Positions 48,301 to 60,400 of a stretch of 64,000 nucleotides of DNA are shown one piece after another. How positions within the stretch are numbered: the first letter of the stretch is position 1; every line of letters begins with the position of its first letter. The translations under genes and the position numbers were made by a program. Source of the stretch: Sphingobacteriales bacterium (GTDB taxonomy: Bacteria; Bacteroidota; Bacteroidia; Chitinophagales; UBA2359); the NCBI GenBank assembly GCA_016700115.1, contig CP064999.1, positions 1,054,001 to 1,118,000 on the forward strand, read 5' to 3'. The notes beneath the pieces were generated by a model, which was not told where the DNA came from, ran no database searches, and was given only the letters and a program-made list of their open reading frames with translations.

Positions 48301-48521
48301 TGTATGTTATACATATTTGCGCTTGGGGAGGATGGAATGGTATCTCTGCTGCGGGTTCTTACACCTCTAATCCCATTGTAGACGATCCATATACACTATA
48401 TGTAGGTGCTACAACCTGTCATTTTTCAGAGGTAAGTGCTACAGCAACGCTCACATGGCATGGAGAATTTGGTGCTGATGTCAATTTTTGTATCATAGAC
48501 TTCGGGATTCAATGCTGCTGA
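45330..48521 (+). CDS. FG-GAP/VCBS-repeat protein, N-terminal part (paralogue 1)
   Basis: The ATG at 45330 opens a signal peptide (IRLVLVVSLLFVVQMTVVNAQ). About 14 repeats of ~50 residues follow with calcium-type loops (DFDADGDQDLL, DLDNDGDLDLV, DINGDGFLDLL, DIDGDIDIV), as in FG-GAP/VCBS propellers. A PKD domain comes next (FWWDFGNGASSTNANPTYTY), then a variable region. The frame ends at a TGA (48519-48521, after FGIQCC), but the same frame continues without another stop to ~52557 with the domains that complete the tandem paralogues. The stop is therefore most likely a nonsense mutation, and the protein as read lacks its T9SS signal. It is the most diverged of the three tandem paralogues. Confidence 0.8.
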   Translation: MKAIQTIRLVLVVSLLFVVQMTVVNAQISFSPEKVIAHSEIVLPTTIKAADLTGNGYLDIIVLSEHEQKLSWFKNNGGNDYEKVEPIVSEETMLSGTFRNFYFADFDADGDQDLLVLSGTGLYWLPNEGAGSFDLPQFIIGFAAPPQIVDFNADGYPDIITLISGNIVWLVNDGAGNFAAPQILVSAAPTDFVTTADINGDGFLDLLAGNISLPGSGLSFVWYANDGVGNFGTQQAISIPPYSETKFQAIADLDNDGDLDLVFSYSVYGSELFDHTLNLAWLQNDGTSNFGAPHIIRTYDQPVWYEPSAHHLTDFQIIDYNNNGFLDILYLTVWGGFESFNYSVFSVWYNNGSNLYTTSVNSSIGFSDCIDHTFYAADFDNNGSVDLASAKVQKDHVIVIPTGLPVINLVNTQEAKHIEYFELSDINNDNSLDAVLLSQYQREAVEDVDVYTGDLYWRSNDNSGNFLTNNSIYDYSCDMFNATHKNILCAADFTGDGAIDFVFQEGDGTVMFLENYGGGSFSNGNGSEIDLYTASYSGAHAVDIDNDGDLDLLCYNTIDVDSYTIWYRNDGFGGFSEPDYLYYMPYELYVYDPFLSANLVVDINNDNLPDLISSGNPFYWVANLGDTDFSPFQVEFGPMQLIGYDVFDRKTADLNGDGNIDIIGRNLSGETVWLEGDGNGNFTVPVVIPTITNTIVALEDIDIDGDIDIVTGSNNQLNWHTNNGNALFSTAQFIANATPDMTYLSDLVRVGDIDSDGDWDIAVVCKANGSPANKIVWYENTNLTSGEPLMPIAEFTTFPSPVANPDTLTICQGQPVQFFNQSQNSNAFWWDFGNGASSTNANPTYTYPEPGTYNVELTAYNNLPYNCEANAGELVFNNSFPLKVDLTGYNNSPDFATIVIVRDKATNAVIQTFIPPLSEADQFALGDHYLNVTLNQRIIEAYNILLTGAVIDPSEDSFPPPGFTCIDYETFEPCEIINFEADVIFNGDIGLYVIHICAWGGWNGISAAGSYTSNPIVDDPYTLYVGATTCHFSEVSATATLTWHGEFGADVNFCIIDFGIQCC

Positions 48522-51500
48522 ACCATCACCATCCCCGATGGCCCACCGCCGGTAGAAGCACCCCGTCCTGCCGGTAAACCCTCCGGGCTTTCCGATAGCA
48601 CATCGTTGGTTATAGTGGTAGAACCCGGTTTTGCGCCCGATATTTCGTGTGCCGCCACCGTTTGTGAAGGAACGATAGCAGAATACAGTACCTCTGCAGA
48701 TTGCGAAACCTACGAATGGACGGTTACCGGAGGCAACCTCATCAGCGGGCAAGGTACTCCTACCATTACCGTTGAATGGACTACCCCACCTTTGGGCAGT
48801 ATCAGCCTAAGTGCCGAATGTGGTGAGGAGTATTGCAGCATGCCTACAATTGTTGCCATACCCATCATCGGTAGTAGTGCCGACATACAAGGGCAAACCT
48901 TTTTTTGCGCAAACGATGTGTTGCAATACAATGCCCCTTATTTTGGCGGCACCCAATATGTTTGGACGATTAACCCACCCACTGCCGGCACCATCCTGAC
49001 CGGACAAAACACCAACCTCATTGCCATACAATGGAACGATGCCCCTGCTACCCTTACCCTCTCTTACCATAACACTCTGCTCAACTGCGGCGGCGTTGGG
49101 GCTTTGATCGTTACTCCTAAACCTTCTTTTGCTATCAATCCCATTGCCCCTGTATGCGAGGGTAGTACCACTACTGTTTCCGCCAACTCGCTGCTTCCTT
49201 TTGTATGGTCTGTTTCGGGGGGTGAAGTGGTGTCGGGTCAAAATACCAACACTGTTACCATACTTTGGAATGTGCCCGGCACGGCAAACATATCTATATT
49301 ACCGGTCAATCCCGATGATTTTTGCAACGCAACTGCCCAAACTACGGCAACGGTCGTGCCTTACCCGCAAACACCTGCGATTAGCGGGGCAGAAACTGTA
49401 TGTCCGCTTCAAACCTATATTTATACCGCTTCCTCTGAGCAAGTCAATACCCAATTTGTCTGGACAGTAGAGGGAGGTACAATTACCGCCGGTCAAAACA
49501 GCCCGACCGTTTCGGTGCAATGGAACGAAGCCCCGCCCTATTTGTTAAGCGTTGTCCGCCAAACCATGACCGGCACCGTTTGCACATCCGAACCTGCTGC
49601 ATTAAGCCCCACCCCGCTTGCCGATTCGCCTTTTACCGTCACCGGCAATGCCACTGCCTGCCCCGGCAGCCTTCAAACCTACCAAATAACCCCCGCACTG
49701 ACCGGAGCAACCTATACATGGACGGTCAGTCCGCCCGATGCTGCCCTCATTGCCCAGGGGCAAGGCACCGGACAGGTTAGTGTCTTGTTCGGCAACATGC
49801 CTGCTACAAGCCTTACCCTCTCTGCCGCTTATTGCAACCTGACTGCCGAATTGGTCATAAACATCGGTGTATTGCCCCAGCCGGGCATTTTGCAGGCTGA
49901 CACTCTCTGCACGGGAAGCAGCATTGTATTGAGCGCGGCAGACTTGGGCGGCGGTCCACCCTATACCGGCTATCTTTGGAAAAACGCCTCCAATACTACT
50001 ATCTCCAACCTCCCGACTGCAACAATCAACGGCGAAGGAGTGTACAGCCTCCAAGTAACCAACGAATCGGGGTGTACGGGCTTTACCACGCACCGCGTCT
50101 ATCAATACACTTCGCCGGTGGCAAAAATACTGACTGCGGTCAATACCAATATCTGTATCCAATTCCCCCCGGAAATTGAGCTATATGCCATAGATGGCAC
50201 CAACTATGCTTTTGAGTGGACGGTGGACGATGTGCCGGTTTCGGGCAGTAATTCGCCATTTTTGACACATTCGGGCAGCGGCATTGTGGGCAATTATCCC
50301 TACCAAGTATTAGTTACCGATACTTCCAACACCTGTTCGGTTTGGTCGAACTTGGTCACCATACATCAAGTTGATTGCAGTGGCGGCATTGCTCCTCCTG
50401 ATACGGTGATTGTACCGCCGCCGCCGCCGATGAACTGCCCTCCGGTTGCCGGATTTAACATTGACTTTACCTTATCTACAACGGGCACCGATTGCAATAC
50501 CGTAACCCTCAATGCGACTACATCGGGCGATTTTACCGGCTTTTCCGTTCACTGGGGAGAGGGTAGTTTACAACCCTTCGACGGCATTTCGGAAACCCAT
50601 ACTTATTCAAGTTTGCAGGTAAATATTTATAAAATAACTTTAATTGGGTATTTTATCCATCCGGTTACCGGACAGCCGTGTTTTAGAACATTGATGAAAA
50701 CACACGAAGTGCCGCTTGCCGCCCGGTTTGACATAGAACCGGCTTGTCTAAGCAGTGCATGGAAGTTTCAAGACCGTTCCTACTACTTGCCTACCACCGG
50801 AATCACCCAATGGCTTTGGGATTTCGGAGACGGTACCCCGCCGCTTGACGGCACGCAAACCGAAATGCACACCTTTACCAACTCCGGCACTTACACCGCC
50901 ACGCTCACCATTTCCGATGGCAATTGCACTGTTTCGAGCAGTAACAACTATACGGTAGCCGCTCTACCCAATGCCCAGTTCACCGTATCCGGTGGCGAAT
51001 GTGCCGGCAATGCTCAAAACTTTGTGCCCGATGAGAATAGCCTTGCCGCTTATTTCTGGCAGTTTGGGGACGGGAACACTTCCGGTCTGTCCAATCCGGT
51101 TTATACTTATGCGGCACCGGGAGATTATGCCGTTTCTTTACAAACCCTAAATCAGCAGGGCTGTTACTCCGCTCTGCAAACCCAAAGCATCACGGTTGCC
51201 GGTGCGCCCGAGCCGCAACCCGTTACCGCTTCCGATACGCTGTTTTGCGCCGGACTCAACGCCACCCTTACCGCTCCCGATGGCGGAGTTTCTTACCTTT
51301 GGTCGTCGGGGCAAACCACGCCTTCAATAATTGTCAGTACTTCCGGCAATTATTCGGTACAGGTAACGCTGCCGTCGGGATGCGTTTATACTTCACCCTC
51401 TGTCAATATTCAGGTCATACCCGCTCCTTCGGCAACCCTCAGCCCTGCATCTCCGGTTAACATCTGCTTGGGCAGCAGCGTTACGCTTCAAGCCCCTGCA

Positions 51501-52557
51501 AACGAAAACCATACCTACGTTTGGTCGCAAAACGACAACGGACTGCCCTACAATACCTTTATAAACAACGGCATCCAAACCGTTACTGTTACCGACACCA
51601 TTACCGGTTGCACCGCTTCCGGCAGTGTGGAAATCATCGTCCACAACAACCCGTCCGTTCCCTCGATAACCGCCTCGGCAACCCAACTATGTGAAGGGCA
51701 AACTGCCGATATATCTGTTACCGCCCCCTCACCACAAAACACTTATTTATGGACTACAGGAGCTGCCGGCACAGCTATTACGGTAAATACTACGGGCACT
51801 TATGGAGTGTATGCGGTTAATTCGAACGGTTGTGTTTCCGATACCTCGTTCCTTGCCAACATCAACTTTGTCGCGCTGCCCAATGCCGCCGCTTTTCCGG
51901 CCGGATGTTATGCTATATGCCCTGGTGAACCCATAACCCTGCCGCAAAATACCGCCGAAACTTACCAATGGTACTTCAACGGCTTGCCTTTGGATGGCGC
52001 AACAGGAAATTCCATCGTGCCACAAGCCGAAGGCGCATATTGGGTAGTAATGACCAATTCCCCAAATTGTACGGTAACAACAGAAGTGTTACAATTAGAA
52101 TTTAGCGATTGCACGGGTCCATTGCCCGTAAGCCTCGTTTCGTTTACCGGAACCATACAACCGGACGGCAACCTACTGAAATGGACAACCGCCTCCGAAC
52201 TCAACAGTGCTTTCTTTACCCTTCAGTTCTCTGCCGATGGAAACACATTTGAAGACCTGACACGCCTCAACGCCGCAGGCAATAGCAGTTCTGCCCGCCA
52301 CTACGAATCCCTACACGGGCAACCCTACCCACTCGCCTACTACCGCCTGATGCAAACCGATTTTGACGGCAGTACCCGACAAACAGGTAATGTCATCACC
52401 CTCCTCCGACCACAGACAACAGGCAGCTTTGCCTTAACCCATATCACCCCCACCCCCACACAACACATGGCCACCCTCACCTACACCACCCCAAACACCC
52501 AACCCATCACCCTGCACCTTTACGACCTAACCGGAAGGCTACTGCAACATGAAACGT
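48522..52557 (+). pseudogene. Paralogue 1, C-terminal part after in-frame TGA
   Basis: This continues in the same frame as 45330-48521. It reads TITIPDGPPPVEAP, then VEPGFAPDISCAATVCEGT and many Ig/PKD-like modules (WTVTGGNLISGQGTPTITVE and similar), a PKD pair (WLWDFGDGTPPLDG, FWQFGDGNTSGLSNPVYTY), a GEAYWV-type domain, and the start of the sorting domain (LHLYDLTGRLLQHET). An IS1182-type element begins at 52558, and the frame then reads IS sequence and ends at 52697. The rest of the sorting domain lies at 54275-54396. The only possible start after the TGA is a weak TTG at 48606, with no signal peptide, so separate export is not expected. Confidence 0.85.
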
Positions 52558-54270
52558 CAGGCTGTGAAAAAACTTGTTTTTTTGCAAAAACTCTCATAAA
52601 AACTGGCTATAGAATAATCCCCAAAGCCTATACTTTTGATTGGAGCGGAGATGTTTTTGAGGTTACAACTTTTGTTCAAAATGAAAAAGAGTGCTGAGAG
52701 GCAATATAAAAGTCGTTTTTTTGAGCAAACAAGACTACTTTGGATAGTCGGGCTGCCAATTTTTGAGCTTTATCAATAGTTCTTCCATCCCAAGTATGTT
52801 GATAGTGCGTTTGATGTTATAGACCAACAAAATCAAACTGTGTTCTCCGTTTACTTTTGATAACCCCTGGAGGTTGGTGTAGTAGTAGTTCCATTGCCGT
52901 TTGATAGTTCCAAAAATATGTTCGTTGATTTCCTGCCGTTTGCGGTATTGTGCTTTTGGGTTTGATAGCGTTCGCTGTTTTGGGCTACTACTTCGGCAAA
53001 TTCGCTGCGTTCTATTTCCCTACCCCCTTTTTGCCTGCCGGTACAGAGGTGTTTTACCGGGCAGTTTTTGCAAGCAGAGGTTCTATATTTTTTAAACTTG
53101 TAGGGGGTGTAATCTCTTGCTTTGTTGTGCCATCTGCCTTTGGTCGAAAGCGTTTCGCCTTGCGGACAAGTGTAGGTGTCTGTTTCCTGGTTGTAGGTGA
53201 ACTGAGTGACCAAGTAGGCTTCAGTGGTGCCGTGTGCGTTGCTGTTTACCGTTTCCTGTTGGGCAACGATGGTGGTGATGCCGGCTTCTTTGCACTCGCT
53301 TAGTTGCCGGGCATTGTGGTAGCCTTTGTCGGCTAAAATGGTCGTGTTTTCCAATTGTAAGTTTTCTTTTGCTTCGGTGGCTATGCCACTAAGGGCATTT
53401 CTGTCGTTTTGGTTGATCGTATGGGTTGCCACCACAAGGCTATGTTTACTATCCACTGCTGTTTGTATATTATAGGCTACCTCTACCACCTGACCATGAA
53501 TGAGCAAGGAACGGGCATCTGTATCAGTCGTACTCACTTGTGTAGCGCCTGTTTTCTCTATTTGGGATGCCAACGCTTCGTATTTCAGCTTGCCGGCTTG
53601 CAGGCGATTGATTTTCTCTTGTATCTGCTTTATCTCAGCTTGACGGTCGCTTTGGTCGTTTTGCTCTAATTCTGCTATGTATTGCTCCGTTTGACGTGAA
53701 ATGTAGGCTAAGTGACGCTCTATCTTCTTCGGGTTGTAGTTATTTTTTTTGCTGTTGTTCGCCCTAATCTTTGTGCCGTCTATAGCAATTGTTTCACCAC
53801 TCACCAATTCGGCATCTTTCAAAAAAGCAAAAACAACTTAAAGGTTTTGCGCAACGCATCCGGATTGTCTTTGCGAAAATCGGCAATGCTGTGGTAGTTA
53901 GGCACCAAACTGTGACAAAGCCACTGCATTTCTATATTGCGGATACACTCTTTTCGAGCTTCCGGCTGCTGCGGATGCCATTTAAATAGCCGTATAAATA
54001 TATTTTCAGAAACAAAGAGGTCTCAAAAGGTGGTCTCCCTTCTGGCTTTAATGTTTGTACTTCCAAAACCCAATTTTAATAAATCCAGATGTTCAACAAA
54101 TGCGTCAATAAACCGAACCAGGTTATCAGCTCTGATCTCGCTCTCCAAACAGACTATTTGCATCTGCAGGCGGGGTGTTCCTTGTAAGTATGCCATAGCA
54201 TAAAATTACGCATTTTTTGTTACTTTTTAGAATATTATTGTATATTTGTTGGCAGTTTTTTCACAGGCTG
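52558..54270 (-). mobile_element. IS1182-family insertion sequence (decayed)
   Basis: Terminal repeats CAGGCTGTGAAAAAACT (52558-52574) and AGTTTTTTCACAGGCTG (54254-54270) match at 16 of 17 positions. The target duplication ACGT lies at 52554-52557 and 54271-54274. The length is 1,713 bp. The site is inside the T9SS sorting domain of paralogue 1; the uninterrupted paralogue reads GAAACATTGCAGG at 61505-61517, showing the empty site. Confidence 0.93.
52735..54196 (-). pseudogene. IS1182-family transposase, frameshifted
   Basis: It begins MAYLQGTPRLQMQIVCLESE at 54196. Reading across frames gives LFLKIYLYGYLNGIRSSRKL, HSIADFRKDNPDALRKTFK, then a long intact core (GETIAIDGTKIRANNSKKNN, ADKGYHNARQLSECKEAGI) and the Cys cluster CKNCPVKHLCTGR. 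The frame is lost several times in the N-terminal third (between ~53820 and 54100) and once near 52960; the proper end reads GTIKRQWNYYYTNLQGLSK and stops at 52735. It is related to, but distinct from, the copy at 34536. Confidence 0.88.
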
Positions 54271-54274
54271 ACGT

Positions 54275-54396
54275 TGCAGGCAACTATTGGCACAAACAAC
54301 CATGTTTTGGACATGACAAAGTATCCAAATGGTTTGTATGTGGTAACGCTCAACAACGGGGTGGAGGTGGTTTCGGGGAAGGTGGTGAAGGAATAG
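54275..54396 (+). pseudogene. T9SS tail of paralogue 1 beyond the IS
   Basis: It encodes LQATIGTNNHVLDMTKYPNG, then LYVVTLNNGVEVVSGKVVKE and a TAG. It is the last 40 residues of a sorting domain and is almost identical to the end of paralogue 2 (61513-61634). It is cut off from its gene by the IS at 52558-54270. Confidence 0.9.
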
Positions 54397-54478
54397 GGGG
54401 GTAACTTCGTAACGTAGGGTTTAAACCCTATACTAAGGTGAAGCCAAATAACTAAATTTTTCGCACTAAAATTCAACA
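54397..54478 (+). other. Leader region of paralogue 2 with a palindrome
   Basis: 82 bp between the tail of paralogue 1 and the ATG of paralogue 2. It contains the 14-bp perfect palindrome AGGGTTTAAACCCT (54416-54429), flanked by GTAACTTCGTAACGT. The same 82 bp precede paralogue 3 (61635-61716, palindrome at 61654-61667), so it is part of the duplicated unit. It may serve as terminator, regulatory site or repeat; no consensus promoter is visible. Confidence 0.6.
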
Positions 54479-57400
54479 ATGATGAAAAGATTATACGTTT
54501 ATATGCTTATCGTACTTGAGATATTAGTTGCCGACAATGTTTATTCACAAACTACTTTTGGCCCGCAGCAGGTGATAGTACAAAGCGAAACCGCTAGTGC
54601 AACTTCCGTTTATGCTGCCGATTTAGACGGAGACGGGGATTTAGACATATTATCAGCATCTCAGGATGACAACAAAATAGCCTGGTATGAAAATGACGGC
54701 TCAGGCAATTTTGGCACACAGAAAATCATCTCAGTTGCTGCCCATCGTGCACATGCCGTTTATGCCGCCGATTTAGACGGGGACGGGGATACAGACGTGT
54801 TGTCAGCTTCTTGGTCTGACAACAAAATAGCTTGGTACGAAAACGACGGGGCAGGAAACTTCGGAGCGCAGCAAATCATCACTACTACAGCAGGTGGCGC
54901 AAGGTCTGTTTATGCCGCCGATTTAGACGGGGACGGGGATATGGACGTATTATCTGCCTCTTCACAAGACGATAAAATAGCATGGTATGAAAACGACGGG
55001 GCAGGCGGCTTTGGTACACAGCAAATCATCTCCACCACTGCCGATTACGCAATATCCGTATATCTTGCCGATTTGGACAGTGATGGTGATATGGATGTGT
55101 TATCAGCTTCTCAGAATGATAACAAAATAGCCTGGTATGAAAACGATGGAGCGGGCAACTTCGGGGCACAGCAAATCATATCCACCGTTGCCGATGGTGC
55201 CCGTTCCGTTTATGCCGCCGATTTAGATGGTGACGGGGATATTGACGTGTTATCTGCCTCTTTCAATGACGACAAATTAGCTTGGTACGAAAACGATGGT
55301 TTTGGCAATTTCGGCATACAGCAAATCATTTTTAATTCTCCCGGTTATCCCCAAGGCATTTATGCCGCCTATGCCGCTGATTTGGATGGCGACGGGGATT
55401 TGGATATAATATCCACCGCTCTTTCTGAGAAAAAGATAGCATGGCAGGAAAACGATGGCACAGGTAACTTTGGTCAACAGCAAATCATCTCTACCTCTGC
55501 CCATACCCCAATATCTGTTTATGCCGCCGATGTAGATGGCGATGGGGATATGGATGTGTTGTCGGCTTCTCAATATGATGACAAAATAGCATGGTATGAA
55601 AACGACGGCAATGGAATTTTGGCATTCAGCAATTGATTTCCATTTCCGCTACCACTTCTGCCAGGTCAGTTTATACCGCCGATTTGGACGGAGATGGAGA
55701 TTTAGATGTGTTGTCGGCTTCTTATTGGGACAATAAAATAGCATGGTATGAAAACGATGGAACAGGCAACTTTGGTACACAGCAAATCATCTCCACCGCT
55801 GCCGATTACGCATTATCCGTATATGCTGCCGATTTGGACGGTGACGGGGATATAGATGTGCTATCGGCTTCTGAGAGTGATGACAAAATTGCATGGTATG
55901 AAAACGATGGCGCAGGCAATTTCGGCACACAACAAATCATCTCCATTGCTGCTAATGGTGCAAGGTCTGTTTATGCTGCTGACTTGGACGGAGATGGAGA
56001 TTTAGATGTATTGTCGGCTTCTAGTGATGACAAAATAGCATGGTATGAAAACGATGGCGCAGGTAACTTCGGTACACAGCAAATCATCTCTCTCGCTACC
56101 GATAACCCCATATTCGTTTATGCCATCGATTTGGACGGAGATGGAGATTTAGATGTGTTGTCGGCTTCTTATTGGGACAATAAAATTGCATGGTATGAAA
56201 ACGATGGCACAGGCAACTTCGATACACAACAAATCATTACAATTTCTGCTATTAATGCAACTGCTGTTTATGCTGCTGATTTAGACGGCGATGGCGATGC
56301 AGATGTTTTGTCCGCTTCTTCGCAAGATGATAAAATAGCTTGGTACGAAAATGACGGTGCCGGCAATTTTGGTGCGCAGCAAATCATTACCACCGCTGCT
56401 AATGGCGCAAGGTCTGTTTATGCTGCCGATATAGACGGAGACGGCAATTTGGACGTTTTGTCAGCTTCCCAATTTGACGATAAAATAGCTTGGTACGAAA
56501 ACGATGGGTTAGGCAATTTCGGCGTACAGCAAATTATCTCCCTCGTTGCCAATGGCGCATGGTCCGTTTATGCCGCTGATTTGGACGGTGACGGAGATAT
56601 GGACTTGTTATCTGCTTCTATTGCTGATGACAAAATAGCATGGTACGAAAACCTCCTATATTCTCCCTCCGTATCCGACCCCCCCCCCCTATAGCCGCCT
56701 TCACCACCCTTCCCACACCAAATGCCACTACAACCGATACCTTAATTGTCTGCCAAGGGCAACCGGTGCAGTTCTTAAACCAATCGGAAAATGCCAATGC
56801 TTTTATGTGGGAGTTTGGCAACGGCACAACTTCTACCACCGCTAACCCTTCCTATACCTATCCCGAACCGGGTACTTATGAGGTAACGCTGACTGCTTAC
56901 AGCAATTTTCCGCAGCCCGATGTTTGCGAGGCTGATGCGGGAGAGTGGGTTTGGGGTAATGTGGTGGGTTATACTCAAAATCCAGATTATGTGAATATTG
57001 TGGTTGTTTCTTATGAAAACACAGTTGTACAAACATTTATGATGCCTCTTAGTTTGGTTGACCAACAAACCATTGTCAATTATTATTACCAAGGTATATT
57101 TAATGGGGCTTTTTATTCTGTATATTCTATTTCATATAAACCCGAAGAGGAGAATCCCGTAATAGACTTTTTCAATATCTCATCCTGTATGGATATAGAT
57201 ACATTAACTTTTTGTGGGTACCTACAGGAAAATGTTACAACTTATTTAGATGAAATTACCGGAGTTTACAATACTGAAATAGAAGTTTGTAAAATTCCTC
57301 CTGTAATCACCTATTTAAAACTTACAGCAAGCGATGATAGTGGGGTTGTAGTAACTGACTATGGAATCTTTGACAACAATTGTTTTGCTATTACAATACC

Positions 57401-60400
57401 TAACACACAGCCTGGAGAAGTGTATGAACTTCTTATTCAAGAGTGTTTCAATTCTATATGTACCGATTTTTTCCCTTCTTTTATCTGCGATACATTTATT
57501 ACTATACCCGATACCTCCCCCCGCCCCGCTCAAAAAGACGGTGAAAGTACAGCATCCATGGTCATAGTAATAGAACCCGGCTTTGCTCCGCAAATCAGTT
57601 GTGTGGCGACCGTTTGCCAAGGTACAATTGCCGATTATAGCACCGATGCCGATTGTGAAACGTACCTGTGGGAGGTTTCGGGCGGGCAAATTCTAAGTGG
57701 ACAAGGCACGCCGGCTATTTCCGTTGAATGGACTACCCCGCCCTTGGGCAGCATAAGTCTAAGTGCCGGATGTGGCGAGGAAACTTGCAACCAACCTACG
57801 GTGGCGGCGGTACCGGTTATTGGTGGCACGGTGACTATTGAGGGGCAATCTAATTTTTGCCTCAACGAAACGCTTCAATATACTGCTCCCTATTTTGGCG
57901 GCACAGCGTACCAATGGAGTATTGTTCCGCCGTCAGCAGGTACTATCCTGAGCGGGCAGGGCGGCAATCTAATTACCGTGCAGTGGGGGGCATCGGCTGC
58001 TACCCTACAACTCAATTATCAAAACAACCTATTGAATTGCGGCGGCTCAGCAAGTTTGGCAGTACAGCCTAAGCCTGCCTTTGCCCTAAACCCTGTATCT
58101 CCGGTGTGCGAGGGCAATAGCATGTCTATCAGTGCCAATTCAATGGCATCGTTTGTTTGGTCTGTTTCGGGCGGTGAAATCATATCGGGACAAAACAGTT
58201 CTCAGATATTGCTGCTTTGCTCTGCATCGGGCAGCATGACTGTATCGGCAACGCCGGTTAATCCCAATACTTTTTGCAATGCCTCTGCCCAAACCTCCTT
58301 TACCGTAGTTCCGTACCCCCAAACCCCTGCTACTATAAACGGCAGCACCCAAATCTGCCCATTGCAAACCTATACCTATTCCGCCGCCCCACTCCAACCC
58401 AATACCCAGTTTATATGGACGGTTACAGGCGGCACCATTATCGCCGGACAAAACAGCCCCACCGTGCAGGTGCAATGGAACGACTCCGTCCCGAACAGCC
58501 TGTCGGTTGTTAGACAAACGCTCACCTCTCCGGTTTGTACCTCGCTACCCGCCACGCTTTCGGTTTCGACTATTGACGATGCGACTTTTACCATATCCGG
58601 TGCAACCACCGTATGCCCCAATTCCCAACCAACCTATCTGATTACCCCCATTTTGCCGAATGCAACATATACATGGTCGGTCATACCATCCGATGAAGTG
58701 GAATTGGTGCAGGGTCAAAATTCGGGAACAGTTTCGCTATTGTTCGGCAATTCGGCTGCCGGAACGGTTACGCTATCCGCCGCTTATTGTAATATTGTTG
58801 CCACTTTGCCCATCAGCATCGGAGCAAAACCTGTTCCGTTTATCACTCAAACAGATACCCTTTGTACAGGCAACTCCGTCCAGCTTTCCGTTTCAGACCT
58901 TGTTGGCACAGAACCCTATACCGGCTATCTCTGGAAAAACAGTGCCGGCAGTGCGATAGGGATCAATCCAACGACTTTTATAACCACCGAAGGTGTTTAC
59001 AGCGTACAGGTTACCAATACATCGGGTTGTGTTGGGCTTGCTTCGCATCGGGTTAACCAATACACTTCGCCCGAGGCACAGGCTTTTGTGTCAAGTCATG
59101 TCGTTTGTATTCAAAACCCGGATGATGTTGACCTAATTGCCATTGACGGAACAAATTACGCTTTTATGTGGATAGTAAACGGCTCCGTCATTTCAAGTGC
59201 GAATACGCCATTTCTCACCCACTTGGGCAATGATGTTGAGGGTAGCTTTGTCTATCGGGTATTGGTGACTGACACCCAAAACACCTGCACTAAACTATCA
59301 CCCCCCAAAACATTAACCACCTTCTGTGTCAAACGGGAGGCGGTACCGGCAATCCAGGCGATACCATTGTGCCGCCACCGCCACCCTTGCAATGCCCGTC
59401 TGTTGCCGGTTATTTCTTTAATTTTACCCTCAATTCCAGCGCCAACAACTGCAATACCGTTACCCTCAATGCCTCGGCATCGGGTAGTTTCAGCAGTTTT
59501 ACGGTAAACTGGGGCGATGGCGTTACGGAGGCTTTCGACGGCGTTACGGCTACACACACTTATCCTGTCGGATTGATTATGGCTTATCAGATTACTGCTT
59601 ATGCTAACTATATTCACCCCGTTACCGGCAACTCCTGCACGTTAGGTAGGATAAAAAACCATATTCTACCTTTGGTGGCTCGCTTTGATGTTGAGCCGCC
59701 TGTGTGGGTGAAAATTGGGTTTTCAATGCCGCTCTTACTACCTGCCCACTACCGGCATTACCCAATGGACCTGGGATTTTGGAGATGGTACGCCCCCCTT
59801 CATCGGCACTCAAACCGAAGGACATACTTATGCCAACCCGGGTGTTTACACCGCCACCCTCACCATTACCAACGGCGATTGTGTAACCACCGGCAGTAAA
59901 ACCATCACCGTCGCCCCGTTGCCTAATGCGGGTTTCACTATTTCGGGGGGTGAATGCGTGGGTAGTTCCTTACAGTTTTTACCCGATGTACCTAACCTTT
60001 CCTCCTATTTCTGGCAACTTGGCAATGGTGCTTCTACAGCTCAGCACAACCCTGCTTTTGCCTATACACAGGCGGGCGAGTACCAAGTGAGTTTACAAGT
60101 GCAAGACAATAAAGGTTGCTCCTCCGACATACAAACACAAACCCTAATCGTGCTTGATGCCCCTCCGACACAGTCCGTTACTGCTGCCGATACCATCTTT
60201 TGCGCCGGACTTAGCACCACCCTTACCGCACCACCGGACGGAGTAGCTTATCTATGGTCGAACGGGCAAACAACGCCGGAAATAAACGTTTCCACATCGG
60301 GAAATTACACCGTGCAGGTTACGCTACCGGACGGCTGTGCTTATACCTCACCTCTTGTGCAGGTGCAAGTTACACCCAACCCGACTGCCGATATTAGTCC

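Noticed and set aside
48519..48521. TGA as selenocysteine or recoded stop
   Set aside because: No obvious hairpin directly downstream, the protein is a structural surface protein, and other genes in the window end normally at TGA. A nonsense mutation is favoured.
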